Position numbers and translations under genes: made by a program
The notes under the pieces: generated by a model
What the model saw: the letters and a program-made list of their open reading frames with translations, nothing else
Told to the model about the DNA's origin: nothing
Databases searched by the model: none
Assembly (NCBI RefSeq): GCF_001644605.1
Contig: NZ_CP011388.1
Location: 644,501-708,500, forward strand
Direction: 5' to 3'
Length of the DNA stretch: 64,000 nucleotides
Source: Paenibacillus swuensis
Lineage (GTDB): Bacteria > Bacillota > Bacilli > Paenibacillales > DY6
In this document: in pieces, positions 16,492 through 25,811 of the stretch
Numbering within the stretch: position 1 is the stretch's first letter
Layout: every line of letters starts with the position of its first letter

Positions 16492-16959
16492 TTACGCGTG
16501 AACGTCGCCGGACAGGTAATCATAGCTTTCTTCGTAAGGCATATATTCGCCATCCTCGCGGCTCTGCAAGGTGTTGTCACTGTCGCCGCTGATATAATCT
16601 TCGCCTAAATCCTCGTTCACGATATGCGCCGGTATCACAATCTGATTCTCGTCCTCATCTTCGTCCGGCAGCCTTTGATCCGCTGAATGCACATAGGGTG
16701 CGATGCCGTGCAGATTGTAAGCCGCGTCGTTCACACCGGCATCCGTGAGCCCGTTCGATTGTTCGACGAGTCTGCCGCCGTAAGCTTGCGTAATCTGTAG
16801 GGCGGAAGCGAGGTCGTCTTCATGTAAATGCAAATGCAGCGAAGGCGTCTGGGCACCCTCATGGAAAACCGCGGAGTAGTCCAATTCCGTCAGCGTGTCA
16901 TACGCCTTGTGAGCGGACAATTCATCAGCAAATTCAAACATAATCGCGTTGTAATGCAC
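16492..16959 (-). CDS. Acidic protein of unknown function, 155 aa
   Basis: The first 85 residues look like a small ferredoxin-like alpha/beta domain (FEFADELSAHKAYDTL, HEDDLASALQITQAYGG); the rest is very acidic (DEDEDENQ, EDYISGDSDN). GTG 16959 is chosen because GAGGGAG lies 9 bases upstream; the ATG at 16968 directly abuts that site and a start at 17055 would nearly touch the upstream gene. It follows the antiporter gene by about 105 bp and may be transcribed with it, ending at the strong terminator at 16430. No family recognised. Confidence 0.65.
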   Translation of the reverse strand: MHYNAIMFEFADELSAHKAYDTLTELDYSAVFHEGAQTPSLHLHLHEDDLASALQITQAYGGRLVEQSNGLTDAGVNDAAYNLHGIAPYVHSADQRLPDEDEDENQIVIPAHIVNEDLGEDYISGDSDNTLQSREDGEYMPYEESYDYLSGDVHA

Positions 16960-17064
16960 AGGCTGCATCTCCCTCGTTGTCAATTTAAACCAACTTGTAA
17001 CGATGCTAGGATGTCCATGGGCTCTGCAAATTATGCATGCTTGCCGCATGCTCAATTCCGCCGC

Positions 17065-18219
17065 TTAAACCCGCCCGCTCACACGTTCAGGACGGGAATC
17101 GCCAAGGAACAGCTTCATCATCGGCGGCGTTACGATGGTGGTGACAAGCACTACCACGATGAGCACAGCGAACAGATCGTCCTCGAGCAGTCCCGCGTCC
17201 AGTCCGATCGCCGCGATGATGAGCGCGACTTCGCCCCGCGACACCATGGCCGCGCCTATACCCAGCGCGTTGCGGTTCTTGAAGCCCGCGAGCCTTGCGC
17301 CTAACGCGGATCCGGCAAGCTTCGTCACGATCGCCAGCGCCGACAGCCAGGTAATCAGCCACAAATTGTCGGCGATACCGTCGAACTTCGCGCTCACCCC
17401 GATCGACGTGAAGAATACCGGCACGAAGATCGAATAACCGATCGTCTCGACCTTCTCAAACACTTCATGCTTGTATTCGGTTACCGAGATGGCGACTCCC
17501 GCAATATAAGCCCCGATAATAGCTGCGACCCCCGCATACTCCGCCAAATAAGCGTAGAAGAAGCAGATGATAAGCCCTGCCGAGATGACCGACTCGGTTA
17601 CCCGTAACGGTGCGAACCGCTTCAGCGCCCATGGCACCAGAATCCAGCCGAGGAGGATGGCGACGGCGAAGAAGAGGAATTTTTTGAGAATAATGAATCC
17701 TAGGTTCACTTCCCCGCCCGCCAAACTCATTACAAAAGCCAGCCCCACAATCACCAGAATATCATCAATCACCGCCGCGCCTAAGATCGTGGATCCCTCT
17801 CTGGACTTGAGCTTGCCCATCTCCTTGAGCGCCTGTACGGAAATACTGACCGACGTCGCCGACAATAGCAGGCCCAGGAACACGGCTTCCAACGGCGGCA
17901 AGTTCAAAATCAACCCCGCCCCGTAACCAAGCGTGAGCGGAACGATAATACCCGCCATACCTACAAACAACGACGCCTTCCCCGTCCGCTTAAACTCTTC
18001 CGTATCCGTCTCCAAGCCGGCGATGAACATGAGCAAAATCACACCAATTTGACTAAGCTCCTCGAGAACCTCCGTCGAATGAATGAGCCCCAGCACGGAC
18101 GGTCCCACCACAATGCCGATAAGCAACTTACCGAGCACTGAGGGCTGTCCGAGCCGAACGCTGATGTCACCCGCGATTTTGGAGAAAATCAGAATAATAG
18201 CCAATTGAAGAATAAGCAT
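17065..18219 (-). CDS. CPA2-type cation:proton antiporter (Kef-like, no RCK domain)
   Basis: A 384-residue polytopic membrane protein with about 11-12 hydrophobic segments. Family marks are LGQPSVLGKLLIGIVVGPSVLGL near residue 25, the helix LLMFIAGLETD, LSATSVSISVQALKEMG, AAVIDDILVIVGLAFV with the paired aspartates of the ion site (about 147), and GMVSRGEVALI-like AAMVSRGEVALII near residue 330. The soluble TrkA-N/RCK part of full Kef proteins is missing; regulatory subunits are then often separate. Likely Na+ or K+/H+ exchange for pH and osmotic control; the ion is not determined. Confidence 0.92.
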   Translation of the reverse strand: MLILQLAIILIFSKIAGDISVRLGQPSVLGKLLIGIVVGPSVLGLIHSTEVLEELSQIGVILLMFIAGLETDTEEFKRTGKASLFVGMAGIIVPLTLGYGAGLILNLPPLEAVFLGLLLSATSVSISVQALKEMGKLKSREGSTILGAAVIDDILVIVGLAFVMSLAGGEVNLGFIILKKFLFFAVAILLGWILVPWALKRFAPLRVTESVISAGLIICFFYAYLAEYAGVAAIIGAYIAGVAISVTEYKHEVFEKVETIGYSIFVPVFFTSIGVSAKFDGIADNLWLITWLSALAIVTKLAGSALGARLAGFKNRNALGIGAAMVSRGEVALIIAAIGLDAGLLEDDLFAVLIVVVLVTTIVTPPMMKLFLGDSRPERVSGRV

Positions 18220-18282
18220 GGAAATTCCACCTTTCTTGTCTACCCTAGGTTTTGGAATAATTTACGAAAACATACATAAAGA

Positions 18283-18345
18283 AGCCTATCAACCAACCGC
18301 CGCCGCGCCGAGTAATTCGACATAGCTGGCCCTTGGTGACAGGCT
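18283..18345 (-). terminator. Long hairpin between the DUF1835 and antiporter genes
   Basis: The minus strand can pair AGCCTGTCACCAA with TTGGTTGATAGGCT around a 36-base GC-rich loop, then runs into TCTTTATGTATGTTTT. It may terminate the upstream DUF1835 gene or be a leader structure of the antiporter gene 64 bp further on. Confidence 0.45.
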
Positions 18346-18418
18346 CCTCCAGATGATGCGTATATTAAGTTAGATTTTCTTATGGGGAAAAATGGGGCAA
18401 ATAATCCGTTTCATCATA

Positions 18419-19846
18419 TCACGTGGCGGATTCGCGCGCAATAGCGGTTAGGTGTACGCCGCCTAGCCAGCGATCAATGCCGTTTAATGTAACGGCATCG
18501 GCTTCGCCGCGCAGCGCCTGCAGGCCAACGGCCGTGATCTGGACGCGGTAGTCGTCCAGATCGGGGGCGCGGCCGTAGCGCGGCAGCTCTGTCGGCCCGG
18601 CGATCTGCAGGAGTGGCTTTGGATCGGATCGCATTCGGTCTAGGTAGCACCAGTACTGCAAATCGCCGAGGCCATAGCCCGGGTTCAGGCGGTGAATAGC
18701 CTGGAACAAGGGTGCGAGTCCTTGCGGTTGCTGGGGGGCGTTGGTAACTCCGTTTGCCACATTTGGGCGATATCCCGTTGACTCAGCTGGTGATGTTGTT
18801 GGATCTCCGTTTGCCTCGTTTGGGCGATATCCCGTTGACTCAGCTGGTGATGTTGTTGGATCTCCTTTTGCCTCATTTGGGCGATATCCCGTTGACTCAG
18901 CTGGTGATGTTGCTGGATCTCCGTTTGCCTCGTTTGGGCGATATCCCGTTGACTCAGCTGGTGATGTTGTTGGATCTCCGTTTGCCTCGTTTGGGCGATA
19001 TCCCGTTGACTCAGCTGGTGATGTTGTTGTATCTCCGTTTGCCTCGTTTGGGCGATATCCCGTTGACTCAGCTGGTGATGTTGTTGGATCTCCGTTAGCT
19101 TCATTTGGACGATATCCCGTTGACTCAGCAGCTGGGGTGGCCGCTGTGAAATCCGCGGCCGATTCGATCGGCACGCCCGCCAGCAGAGCCAGCGTCTGCC
19201 GCTCCACCACCCCCAGCCCGCCGGGCCGGCTGGGATAGCGCTGCAGATGCAGCGCAAGCGCCGCCGCCAAATACGGCAGCGGCGCAAGATCCCGATCCCG
19301 CAGCAACGCTGGCACCGCTGCGGGATCGGGCGAGGCGTAAGCCGCCCAGGCCTCGGCGGCCAACGCCAACTGCACCGGCGTGACGGGCCGTTCCGTGCCG
19401 ACCAGTCCGGAGAGCTGCGCCTCCGTCAGCTGGCCGAGGCCGTAGAACGGCTCCACGCCGGGGAAGCTGCCGATCATCAGCAGCTTCAACTTCTCATGCG
19501 GCACACCGAGCCGCCGCATCCGGTCCAGCACATACAGCAGGAGCGTCTGATCGAACAGGTCATGTTCGAACCAGAGCACGATCTCGGCGTATGCCGACCC
19601 GTCGCCGAGAGTCGCTTGCTGCTCCATCTGAGTTGCAATAAACTCCGCCGCCGGCACCCCCATCTTCTCCTCAAAGTACGCCGCCCGCCGCTCTACAAAT
19701 CCCGTTTCATCCATATCCGCCTGGATCGGCCCGTCAATTAACATTTCCCGCCAAGCCAGCACTACCGCCTCCGTAGATGTAATAATCATACGCAGTTTAT
19801 CAGCTACCGAATCTCCGTTGGTTAGATGAAGCACTTTTTGACCCAT
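18419..19846 (-). CDS. DUF1835-domain protein with internal 19-residue repeats
   Basis: A 475-residue cytoplasmic protein. Residues about 3-125 are a DUF1835 domain (VLHLTNGDSVADKLR, VLAWREMLIDGP, LWFEHDLFDQTLLLYVLDR), and the C-terminal part (about 370-475, LNPGYGLGDLQYWCYLDRM) is the DUF3658-like end. Between them lie seven near-identical 19-residue units (ESTGYRPNEANGDPTTSPA). Without them the length would be near 340, normal for the family. Members are uncharacterised. The repeats look like a recent expansion in a linker. Confidence 0.82.
   Translation of the reverse strand: MGQKVLHLTNGDSVADKLRMIITSTEAVVLAWREMLIDGPIQADMDETGFVERRAAYFEEKMGVPAAEFIATQMEQQATLGDGSAYAEIVLWFEHDLFDQTLLLYVLDRMRRLGVPHEKLKLLMIGSFPGVEPFYGLGQLTEAQLSGLVGTERPVTPVQLALAAEAWAAYASPDPAAVPALLRDRDLAPLPYLAAALALHLQRYPSRPGGLGVVERQTLALLAGVPIESAADFTAATPAAESTGYRPNEANGDPTTSPAESTGYRPNEANGDTTTSPAESTGYRPNEANGDPTTSPAESTGYRPNEANGDPATSPAESTGYRPNEAKGDPTTSPAESTGYRPNEANGDPTTSPAESTGYRPNVANGVTNAPQQPQGLAPLFQAIHRLNPGYGLGDLQYWCYLDRMRSDPKPLLQIAGPTELPRYGRAPDLDDYRVQITAVGLQALRGEADAVTLNGIDRWLGGVHLTAIARESAT
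18757..19140. repeat. Seven tandem 57-bp coding repeats
   Basis: The unit is exactly 57 bp, so every copy keeps the frame. Copies differ by only a few bases, mostly at the two edges of the array, a sign of recent slippage or gene conversion. All lie inside the DUF1835 gene. Confidence 0.95.
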
Positions 19847-19872
19847 AATATCGCCCGCCTTAGCGTTTCAGC

Positions 19873-20244
19873 TCAATTCTCTGCCGTAGTAAATGTAAAA
19901 GTATGATGCCGTCTTCCCGCTTCCACCGTAACAACCACTTCACGCCCGGGCGCCAGCTCCTGTTCCGGCTTAAAGGAGATCCCTTGCTGATTTGCAGTGG
20001 TAGCCCCCGGAATATACTTATCGGGTTCATTCGCGTAACGAACAGGTATGCCCAGCATGTTCACTCGCGATCCCTTCCAATCCGCCGTGATCTTTACATC
20101 TCTTGGAACTTTGGTCGCTCCGTCAGCTGGATATGTGTGAGCGATCCAATTCTTCGACTGATATGCATCCCATGCAAACCAACTTACAACTCCAATCATA
20201 ATGACTGCAAGAAATCCGATTTTCCTGTTACGCATCATATCCAC
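19873..20244 (-). CDS. Membrane-anchored Ig-like (SbsA-type) domain protein
   Basis: A 123-residue protein with one N-terminal membrane anchor (IGFLAVIMIGVVSWFAW) and an outside part that opens with YPADGATKVPRDVKI, the start of a bacterial SbsA-like Ig domain, and ends in HHTFTFTT. The apparent start is a GTG one base after the stop of the upstream SDR gene, implying translational coupling; ATG codons at 20238 or 20235 are alternatives. Function unknown. Confidence 0.65.
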   Translation of the reverse strand: MDMMRNRKIGFLAVIMIGVVSWFAWDAYQSKNWIAHTYPADGATKVPRDVKITADWKGSRVNMLGIPVRYANEPDKYIPGATTANQQGISFKPEQELAPGREVVVTVEAGRRHHTFTFTTAEN

Positions 20245-20245
20245 A

Positions 20246-21190
20246 TCAACCTTTCACAGTCGACCCGTTCAATTCCGTAATCAGCGCCCTCAACCATGCA
20301 TCCAGATGTGTAAATTGATAACCGGCCTCAGCGGCTTTCGTCGTGTCCATATACCAGTCGTCCGGCACGCCGAACGGGGAGTTGTTGGCCGAATCCTCCA
20401 CGGTTGCGGCCGTCTGTGCGGATCGCCCCAGCTCGTCCTCGATCAACCGAATCACTCCGCCCACGGAAATCGAACCGGAAGCACAGGCGTTGAACGGCCC
20501 GCTAACGTCCTGATCTTTCAGCCACAAGAGGAAATTTGCCGCTTCATCCGAACGAATGAAGGACATTCGCGCATCCGGATTCGGGATACCGATCGGCACA
20601 CCGTCCCGCACACGGTTCATATGAAATTGCATACGCAGCGTGTAATCATCTGTACCCAGCACGATGGGAAAACGCACAGCGCAGACTGGAAAGTCGGCTT
20701 GTCGCATAAACACGGCCTCCGCCAGACGCTTGCCTTCCGCATAGTTATAAACGGCTTCCTTCAAGGGTTTGCCTTCCCCAAAGGTGAAATCGTCTTTCCC
20801 GCGGAGCTTCACAGGATATGTATAAGGGTCAAAATCATGCTCGCGCCGCGCCCCGGCACCGAACTCATAAACGGATAGTGTCGAGGTAAAAATGTAGCGT
20901 TTCACCTTCCCGCCCGCAAACGCATCGCAAGCATCCGCCGCAGACCCGGGTGAGTAGCATATATTGTCATATACAACATCCCAGCTCTTGCCCTCTGTAG
21001 CTTTCAGCAATGCCGCACGGTCCTCACGGTCCAGCTGCAACCGGGTTACACGGTCACCGAAATCATCCGGCGTCGTTCCCCGGGTTGCGATGGTCACGTC
21101 GCATCCTTGATCTAACAGGCGTTCCACCAATCTTTTGCCAAAAAAACGGGTTCCTCCGAAAATCAACACCTTACTCAACTGATCTGCCAT
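20246..21190 (-). CDS. NAD-dependent epimerase/dehydratase-family (extended SDR) protein
   Basis: A 314-residue Rossmann protein. The N-terminus has VLIFGGTRFFGKRLVERLL, a variant of the GxxGxxG motif in which the middle glycine is replaced. The active-site YxxxK pair is present as YAEGK near residue 167. The STLSVYEFG strand supplies the usual serine. The C-terminal half (MQFHMNRVRDGVPIGIPN, SFIRSDEAANFLLWL) resembles NAD-epimerases related to CSP41/RNA-binding isomerases. Substrate unknown. Confidence 0.85.
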   Translation of the reverse strand: MADQLSKVLIFGGTRFFGKRLVERLLDQGCDVTIATRGTTPDDFGDRVTRLQLDREDRAALLKATEGKSWDVVYDNICYSPGSAADACDAFAGGKVKRYIFTSTLSVYEFGAGARREHDFDPYTYPVKLRGKDDFTFGEGKPLKEAVYNYAEGKRLAEAVFMRQADFPVCAVRFPIVLGTDDYTLRMQFHMNRVRDGVPIGIPNPDARMSFIRSDEAANFLLWLKDQDVSGPFNACASGSISVGGVIRLIEDELGRSAQTAATVEDSANNSPFGVPDDWYMDTTKAAEAGYQFTHLDAWLRALITELNGSTVKG

Positions 21191-21214
21191 ACATATACCC
21201 CTCCCAGGTATTTA

Positions 21215-21646
21215 TCATAAATCCTTTATCGCATTCTCCAACTGCTTACCGAATCGAGTTTCATCAGTCTTCGCCACCGCCGTGTTTGGCACCTCCGCAT
21301 AATTGTACAGCACCAGCACATTGTCCGTAAAATAAACGATCGGTGCATGGGAGCTCATGATTTTTGGAGAATCTTCGTATGCCTTGAAGCCCTCTTCTCT
21401 AGTCTTCGAGTCCTTATAAAGGTACACATTCACTGCGGCATTAGAGCCTAATGAGTACCCCTGGGGGGTAATTTCTCCAAGCGGACGTTCAGTAACAGAT
21501 GCATCTTTAGTAATCACTAGCCCAACTTGCCGAAAGGCTTTCTCCACATCTCCGACAGTGTGAACTTTAGCGGCTGAATCATTATTGCAGGCGGTCGTGA
21601 ACATCAACAACATGCTTAAAGCTAGTATCCATTTGGTCATCGGCAT
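21215..21646 (-). CDS. Small lipoprotein, paralogue of the gene at 11118
   Basis: A 143-residue exported protein: signal peptide MTKWILALSMLLMFTTAC with lipobox FTTAC, then a beta-rich mature domain with SLGSNAAVNVYLYKD and DNVLVLYNYA. It shares this pattern with the lipoprotein at 11118-11570. AAGGAG lies 4 bases before ATG 21646 and 10 before ATG 21640; the start is uncertain by two codons. No family name is recognised. It stands 25 bp upstream of the SDR gene on the same strand. Confidence 0.7.
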   Translation of the reverse strand: MPMTKWILALSMLLMFTTACNNDSAAKVHTVGDVEKAFRQVGLVITKDASVTERPLGEITPQGYSLGSNAAVNVYLYKDSKTREEGFKAYEDSPKIMSSHAPIVYFTDNVLVLYNYAEVPNTAVAKTDETRFGKQLENAIKDL

Positions 21647-21717
21647 CAAACTCCTTGTACTATGTTCAGCGGGGTCGGCGTTCTTACATAATAGATACGT
21701 TTATATGGTTGCAAAAG

Positions 21718-22326
21718 TTACTCCCGCCATCGACGATAAATGAACCAGACCATGAGCAGAAACACAACATACACCGTCAGGACAATGACCGCGTTACGCC
21801 AATTGCTAAATAGCTGATCTCCGACAATGGCGAACGTGATCATCACCGGCACCTTTCCAATAACCGTAGCAGTCAGGAACGTCAGGAACGACATTCGGCT
21901 GATTGCCGCGTACGTATTGATGGCCTGGGCCGGGAGAATTGGAATTAGTCTGGCGAACAGCAACGGTAGGAAGGGTCTTGTTTCGAATTTCGCCGTAAGC
22001 TCGGACAACTTCGCAGAACGGGAAATTCTGCTCCGGGCAGCATTCGCCATAACGTAGCGTACAATCGCGAACATGATGACCGCCGCGGCAGTGGATGCGA
22101 ACACATTCAACAAACCGCCCGCAAGGAAGCCGAACTTAGCCCCAATTACCGCAGCGATCACACCGAACGGAATAACGGGTACCAGTCCAAGAAGAATCGC
22201 CAACAGGGTGATGGGCAGCAACTGAACTTCTTCCTCCTGGCTTAGCCAAGTTACAATCGGCTCCCTATAGGCAATAGCCGCAACAATCAAAATGAAATAG
22301 CTTAAGATCAACAGCTTTTTGGTCAC
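21718..22326 (-). CDS. TVP38/TMEM64-family membrane protein
   Basis: A 202-residue integral membrane protein of the SNARE-associated/DedA-like superfamily. Conserved features are FGVIAAVIGAKFGFLAGGLLN near residue 58, the charged loop after it, and LLFARLIPILPAQAINTYAA near residue 128. Relatives act in lipid scrambling or membrane homeostasis. It starts at GTG with AAAGGA upstream. It follows the copper cluster by 22 bp on the same strand and may be read through from it, but no copper role is implied. Confidence 0.88.
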   Translation of the reverse strand: MTKKLLILSYFILIVAAIAYREPIVTWLSQEEEVQLLPITLLAILLGLVPVIPFGVIAAVIGAKFGFLAGGLLNVFASTAAAVIMFAIVRYVMANAARSRISRSAKLSELTAKFETRPFLPLLFARLIPILPAQAINTYAAISRMSFLTFLTATVIGKVPVMITFAIVGDQLFSNWRNAVIVLTVYVVFLLMVWFIYRRWRE

Positions 22327-22348
22327 AATGAATCCTTTCCTGCCACAA

Positions 22349-23299
22349 TTAAGGCACTTCTACCACAAACGGGACGACAAAGACCTCGCCTTGATGCTGA
22401 AATTGCCCCCATATTTTATAAACGCCGCTTTTTGGAAACGAGGTTGCGAAGTTAGCCTCCGGGCCTGTTGCCCGTTCGTCCGTAGGATGGACATGCAGAT
22501 ACTGCTCGGTGTCCGCGCTTAGAATGACGACATGGCCGACAGCCCCTAGGTAAGGTTCCAAATCCGAGACGGGTGTCTGGTCGTCCGCGCGCCGAATATG
22601 AAACGATAGATTGGCGTCCATTCCTGCCATGAGATGGTCGATGTTGAGGGCAATTTCTTTGCCGTTGACTACCTTCGTGAGCTCCGATTCCGGCTCCATG
22701 GCTTTCTGTTGGGGTGCTTCTCCCGCGACCGTGATCCATTCGGTTTGGGTCATGCTCCCCATCCCTGTCGGGATAAAATCGGCAATGACTTTATACTTGC
22801 CTGCGGCAGGGAGCTTGGTTGTCACTTCAAACGTCCCTGCTTCCTTGTACTCCGGATGAATATGGTCAAAATACGATAAATCTTCGCTTACAACGATCAG
22901 ATGCATCTTTTTTTCGTGATTGATATCAAATTGTTCGATTGCCTTCTCTTCATGATCCCGCAGCTCTATGGTGAGGGTAAGCTCCTCTTGCGGCTTAGGT
23001 GAAGACGCCGAAAGCTTCCACACGGCATGAACTTTGTGCTCATCCGCAGGGGATTGCGTCCGCTCCGTATGGTTCCCATGCCCCGCGTTCTTCCCATCGG
23101 CTCCGTTACCGGTCTTCGCCTCTTCCGCCTGGTGACCGGTTTTCGCATCGTCTGCCCCATGCGTCCCTTCGGCTCCATGACCGGCATTCGTCTCTTCCGT
23201 GCCGTGTCCCCCGTGCCCTGTGCCGGATCCGTCTTCGGATTTACCGCATGCCGCAAGAATGGCTATGGAAATGAACATCAAGATCGCTATTCGTCTCAT
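22349..23299 (-). CDS. His-rich lipoprotein with FixH/YtkA-like domains
   Basis: A 316-residue lipoprotein (signal peptide with lipobox ILAAC). Residues about 25-80 are low-complexity and rich in His, Gly, Glu (GHGGHGTEETNAGHG), a likely metal-binding stretch. Two beta-sandwich units follow: VHAVWKLSASSPKPQEELTL with MHLIVVSEDLSYFDHIHPE, and LSFHIRRADDQTP with LHVHPTDERATGPEANF, both typical of FixH/YtkA-like proteins. It lies directly after copA on the same strand, so it likely binds copper outside the membrane. Confidence 0.78.
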   Translation of the reverse strand: MRRIAILMFISIAILAACGKSEDGSGTGHGGHGTEETNAGHGAEGTHGADDAKTGHQAEEAKTGNGADGKNAGHGNHTERTQSPADEHKVHAVWKLSASSPKPQEELTLTIELRDHEEKAIEQFDINHEKKMHLIVVSEDLSYFDHIHPEYKEAGTFEVTTKLPAAGKYKVIADFIPTGMGSMTQTEWITVAGEAPQQKAMEPESELTKVVNGKEIALNIDHLMAGMDANLSFHIRRADDQTPVSDLEPYLGAVGHVVILSADTEQYLHVHPTDERATGPEANFATSFPKSGVYKIWGQFQHQGEVFVVPFVVEVP

Positions 23300-23320
23300 G
23301 GTTTTCTTTCCTCCTGTGCG

Positions 23321-25540
23321 TTAAAGTTTAACCCGTTGCAAACGCAGCGCGTTCAGAACAACGGATACCGAGCTCAGCGCCATGGCCGCGCCGGCCACCC
23401 ACGGGGCAAGGAATCCCGCCGCGGCAATCGGTATACCCAGCATATTGTAGGCAAGTGCCCAGAACAAGTTCTGTTTAATGTTAGCCATCGTTCGGCGGCT
23501 CATCATGATCGCTTCCGGGATACTGTTCAGGTCCCCCCGCATTAACGTAACGTCAGCTGCTTCTATCGCAATATCCGTTCCTGTTCCAATGGCAATCCCG
23601 ATATCCGAGGTGGCCAACGCCGGCGCATCGTTGATACCGTCGCCCACCATGGCTACTTTACGCCCGGCTTCCTGAAGCTTGCGAACTTCATTCGCTTTCC
23701 CTTCCGGCAGCACTTCCGCCAGCACGCGTTGGATGCCTGCTTGTTTGGCGATGGCCTCAGCGGTTCGCTGATTGTCTCCGGTCATCATAATGACATCGAT
23801 GTTCATTTCGCGAAGGCGGCGGACCGCTTCTCTGGACGTCTCCTTGATCGTATCCGCAACAGCGACCAATCCGGCGAATTGTCCGTCAATCGCGATGAAC
23901 ATGGCTGTTTTGCCCGATAACTCAAGCTGCTCTGCCTTCTTAACAGCTTCGGCGAACATGACCTTATTTTGCTCCAATAATCTGCGCGTTCCTACCAGAA
24001 CCTCTTTGCCCTCTACAGTCGCCTTTATTCCGTAACCCGGCACTGCCTCAAAATCAGTCGCAGCCCCAATCTCGATGCCCCTTGCCTGAACTCCTTCCAC
24101 AATCGCCTCCGCCAAAGGATGCTCGGAAGATTTCTCAGCCGCAGCGACTAGTTGAAGCATGTATGTTTCGTCCAGATCCGCCTGGTGCACAATTACATCT
24201 GTCAGCTCCGGTTTGCCTTTGGTGATCGTTCCTGTTTTGTCCAAAACCACGGTTTGAACTTGGTGCAAGCTCTCCAGATGTTCCCCGCCTTTGAACAAAA
24301 TCCCGAACTCCGCCGCCCGGCCGGACCCCGCCATAATCGAGGTAGGCGTAGCCAATCCAAGCGCGCAAGGGCATGCGATCACAAGCACAGCAATAGCTTT
24401 CTCCAGTGCCGAAGCGAACACGCCGGGTTCAACAGCAAAATACCACACCAGGAAAGTAACTACAGCAATGCCGACCACGATGGGAACAAAAATACCGGAA
24501 ATGCGATCCGCGACTCTCTGAATGGGTGCTTTGGAGCCTTGGGCATCCTCCACCACTTTAATGATCTGCGCCAATGCCGTTTTGGAGCCTACCTGGACAG
24601 CTTTAATGCGGAGTCGGCCGTTCTTATTCACGGTTGCGCCGATCACACGATCTCCCGCTTTCTTATCCACGGGCAGACTCTCGCCTGTCAGCATGGATTC
24701 ATCCACAGTCGAAGCGCCGTCTATCACTTCACCGTCTACTGGAATCTTCTCGCCCGGTTTGACGATCACAACATCCCCAACGATCACATCTTCTATAGGC
24801 ACATGCAGCTCCTGCCCGTCCCGGAGGATCAGCGCGTTCTTCGCCCCAAGGCTCATCAGCTTCTTGATCGCTCCCGAAGTTCTGCCTTTAGCCAGCGATT
24901 CGAAGTATTTCCCCAGAATAATCAAGGTAATAAGGATTGCACTCGTTTCGTAATAAAGCGAAGGCATATGATGGCCCTCCCCGCTCCCCGCCCAATCCAG
25001 CGTCAGATACAGGCTGTAGAAGTAGGCGGCCGATGTCCCGAGCGCCACCAGCACATCCATATTCGCGCTTCGGTTGCGTAGCGCTTTATAAGCGCTGATG
25101 TAGAACGGGAGACCCACCCCGAACTGAACCGGTGTAGCCAAAGCCAGCTGTACCCATGGGTTCATCAGGAATTCAGGCAGGTAAATCCATGAGGTAAAGG
25201 AGAAGTGGGAAACCATGGCCCATAACAGCGGCAAGGACAATACAGCGGATATAAGAAGCTTTCGCTTATGCGAGGAAATTTCTTGAAGTTTAGTTGCGTC
25301 TTGGTCGGATTGATTTTCTTTCAGCTTGGCTCCGTAACCTAGCTTATCTACTTTAAGAATCATCCCTTCCACGTTAACTTCGGCTTCACTGTACTCCACG
25401 GTTGCCGTTTCCAGCGCTAGGTTAACTGTGGCTTTATGCACGCCGGGCGTCTTGTTCAGCCCCTTCTCGATTCTCGTAGCGCAGGCTGCGCAGGTCATTC
25501 CCGTAATTTGCAGCGTCGTTTGCTTATTCTGCTCTTCCAT
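23321..25540 (-). CDS. copA: Copper-exporting P1B-type ATPase CopA
   Basis: A 739-residue ATP-driven Cu(I) exporter. It carries one N-terminal heavy-metal domain with [16 protein letters not shown] (residues about 14-29). The membrane copper site CPC is in VIACPCALG. The actuator motif is [10 protein letters not shown], the phosphorylation site DKTGT, and the hinge [12 protein letters not shown]. Members often have two metal domains; this has one, with CopZ supplied by the neighbouring gene. It lies in csoR-copZ-copA order. A weak hairpin sits between copZ and copA. Confidence 0.96.
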   Translation of the reverse strand: MEEQNKQTTLQITGMTCAACATRIEKGLNKTPGVHKATVNLALETATVEYSEAEVNVEGMILKVDKLGYGAKLKENQSDQDATKLQEISSHKRKLLISAVLSLPLLWAMVSHFSFTSWIYLPEFLMNPWVQLALATPVQFGVGLPFYISAYKALRNRSANMDVLVALGTSAAYFYSLYLTLDWAGSGEGHHMPSLYYETSAILITLIILGKYFESLAKGRTSGAIKKLMSLGAKNALILRDGQELHVPIEDVIVGDVVIVKPGEKIPVDGEVIDGASTVDESMLTGESLPVDKKAGDRVIGATVNKNGRLRIKAVQVGSKTALAQIIKVVEDAQGSKAPIQRVADRISGIFVPIVVGIAVVTFLVWYFAVEPGVFASALEKAIAVLVIACPCALGLATPTSIMAGSGRAAEFGILFKGGEHLESLHQVQTVVLDKTGTITKGKPELTDVIVHQADLDETYMLQLVAAAEKSSEHPLAEAIVEGVQARGIEIGAATDFEAVPGYGIKATVEGKEVLVGTRRLLEQNKVMFAEAVKKAEQLELSGKTAMFIAIDGQFAGLVAVADTIKETSREAVRRLREMNIDVIMMTGDNQRTAEAIAKQAGIQRVLAEVLPEGKANEVRKLQEAGRKVAMVGDGINDAPALATSDIGIAIGTGTDIAIEAADVTLMRGDLNSIPEAIMMSRRTMANIKQNLFWALAYNMLGIPIAAAGFLAPWVAGAAMALSSVSVVLNALRLQRVKL

Positions 25541-25570
25541 GATTCCGCCTCCTTACTTAAGACAGCAAAA

Positions 25571-25588
25571 GCCACCGCATGCAGTGGC
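25571..25588 (-). terminator. Weak intercistronic hairpin between copZ and copA
   Basis: GCCACTGCATGCGGTGGC on the minus strand forms a 5-bp GC stem followed by TTTTG. It could partially terminate or stabilise the copZ transcript, giving more chaperone than pump. Confidence 0.45.
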
Positions 25589-25597
25589 CTCTTCCTT

Positions 25598-25801
25598 TTA
25601 AACGATGTCGTAACCTTGTTCCTCAATCGCTTCTTTAATGGTTTCCAGCGTAACCTTCGATTCTTCAAATTCCACGGACACCGTGTTGCTTGCAAGATCA
25701 ACAGTTGCCGTTGCGCCTGCTTCTTTAACCGCTTTCTCCACCGAATTTACACAATGGTTGCAAGACATACCTTCTACCTTCAATTTTACCGTTTGCATCA
25801 T
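25598..25801 (-). CDS. copZ: Copper chaperone CopZ
   Basis: A 67-residue HMA-domain protein that carries Cu(I) to CopA and CsoR. The metal loop is VEGMSCNHCVNSVEKAV near residue 10 and the fold ends EAIEEQGYDIV. AGGAG precedes the tandem ATG codons 25801 and 25798. It begins 10 bp after csoR. Confidence 0.95.
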   Translation of the reverse strand: MMQTVKLKVEGMSCNHCVNSVEKAVKEAGATATVDLASNTVSVEFEESKVTLETIKEAIEEQGYDIV

Positions 25802-25811
25802 GACATCTCCT

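Noticed and set aside
18283-18345. ydaO (c-di-AMP) riboswitch
   Set aside because: The conserved core words of that class are not visible; kept only as an unnamed hairpin.
18741-19287. Long frames on both strands through the 57-bp repeats
   Set aside because: The unit has no stop in several frames, so the frames are by-products of the repeats inside the DUF1835 gene.
24152-25081. A 309-codon plus-strand frame over copA
   Set aside because: Antisense shadow of copA, whose motifs fill the opposite strand.
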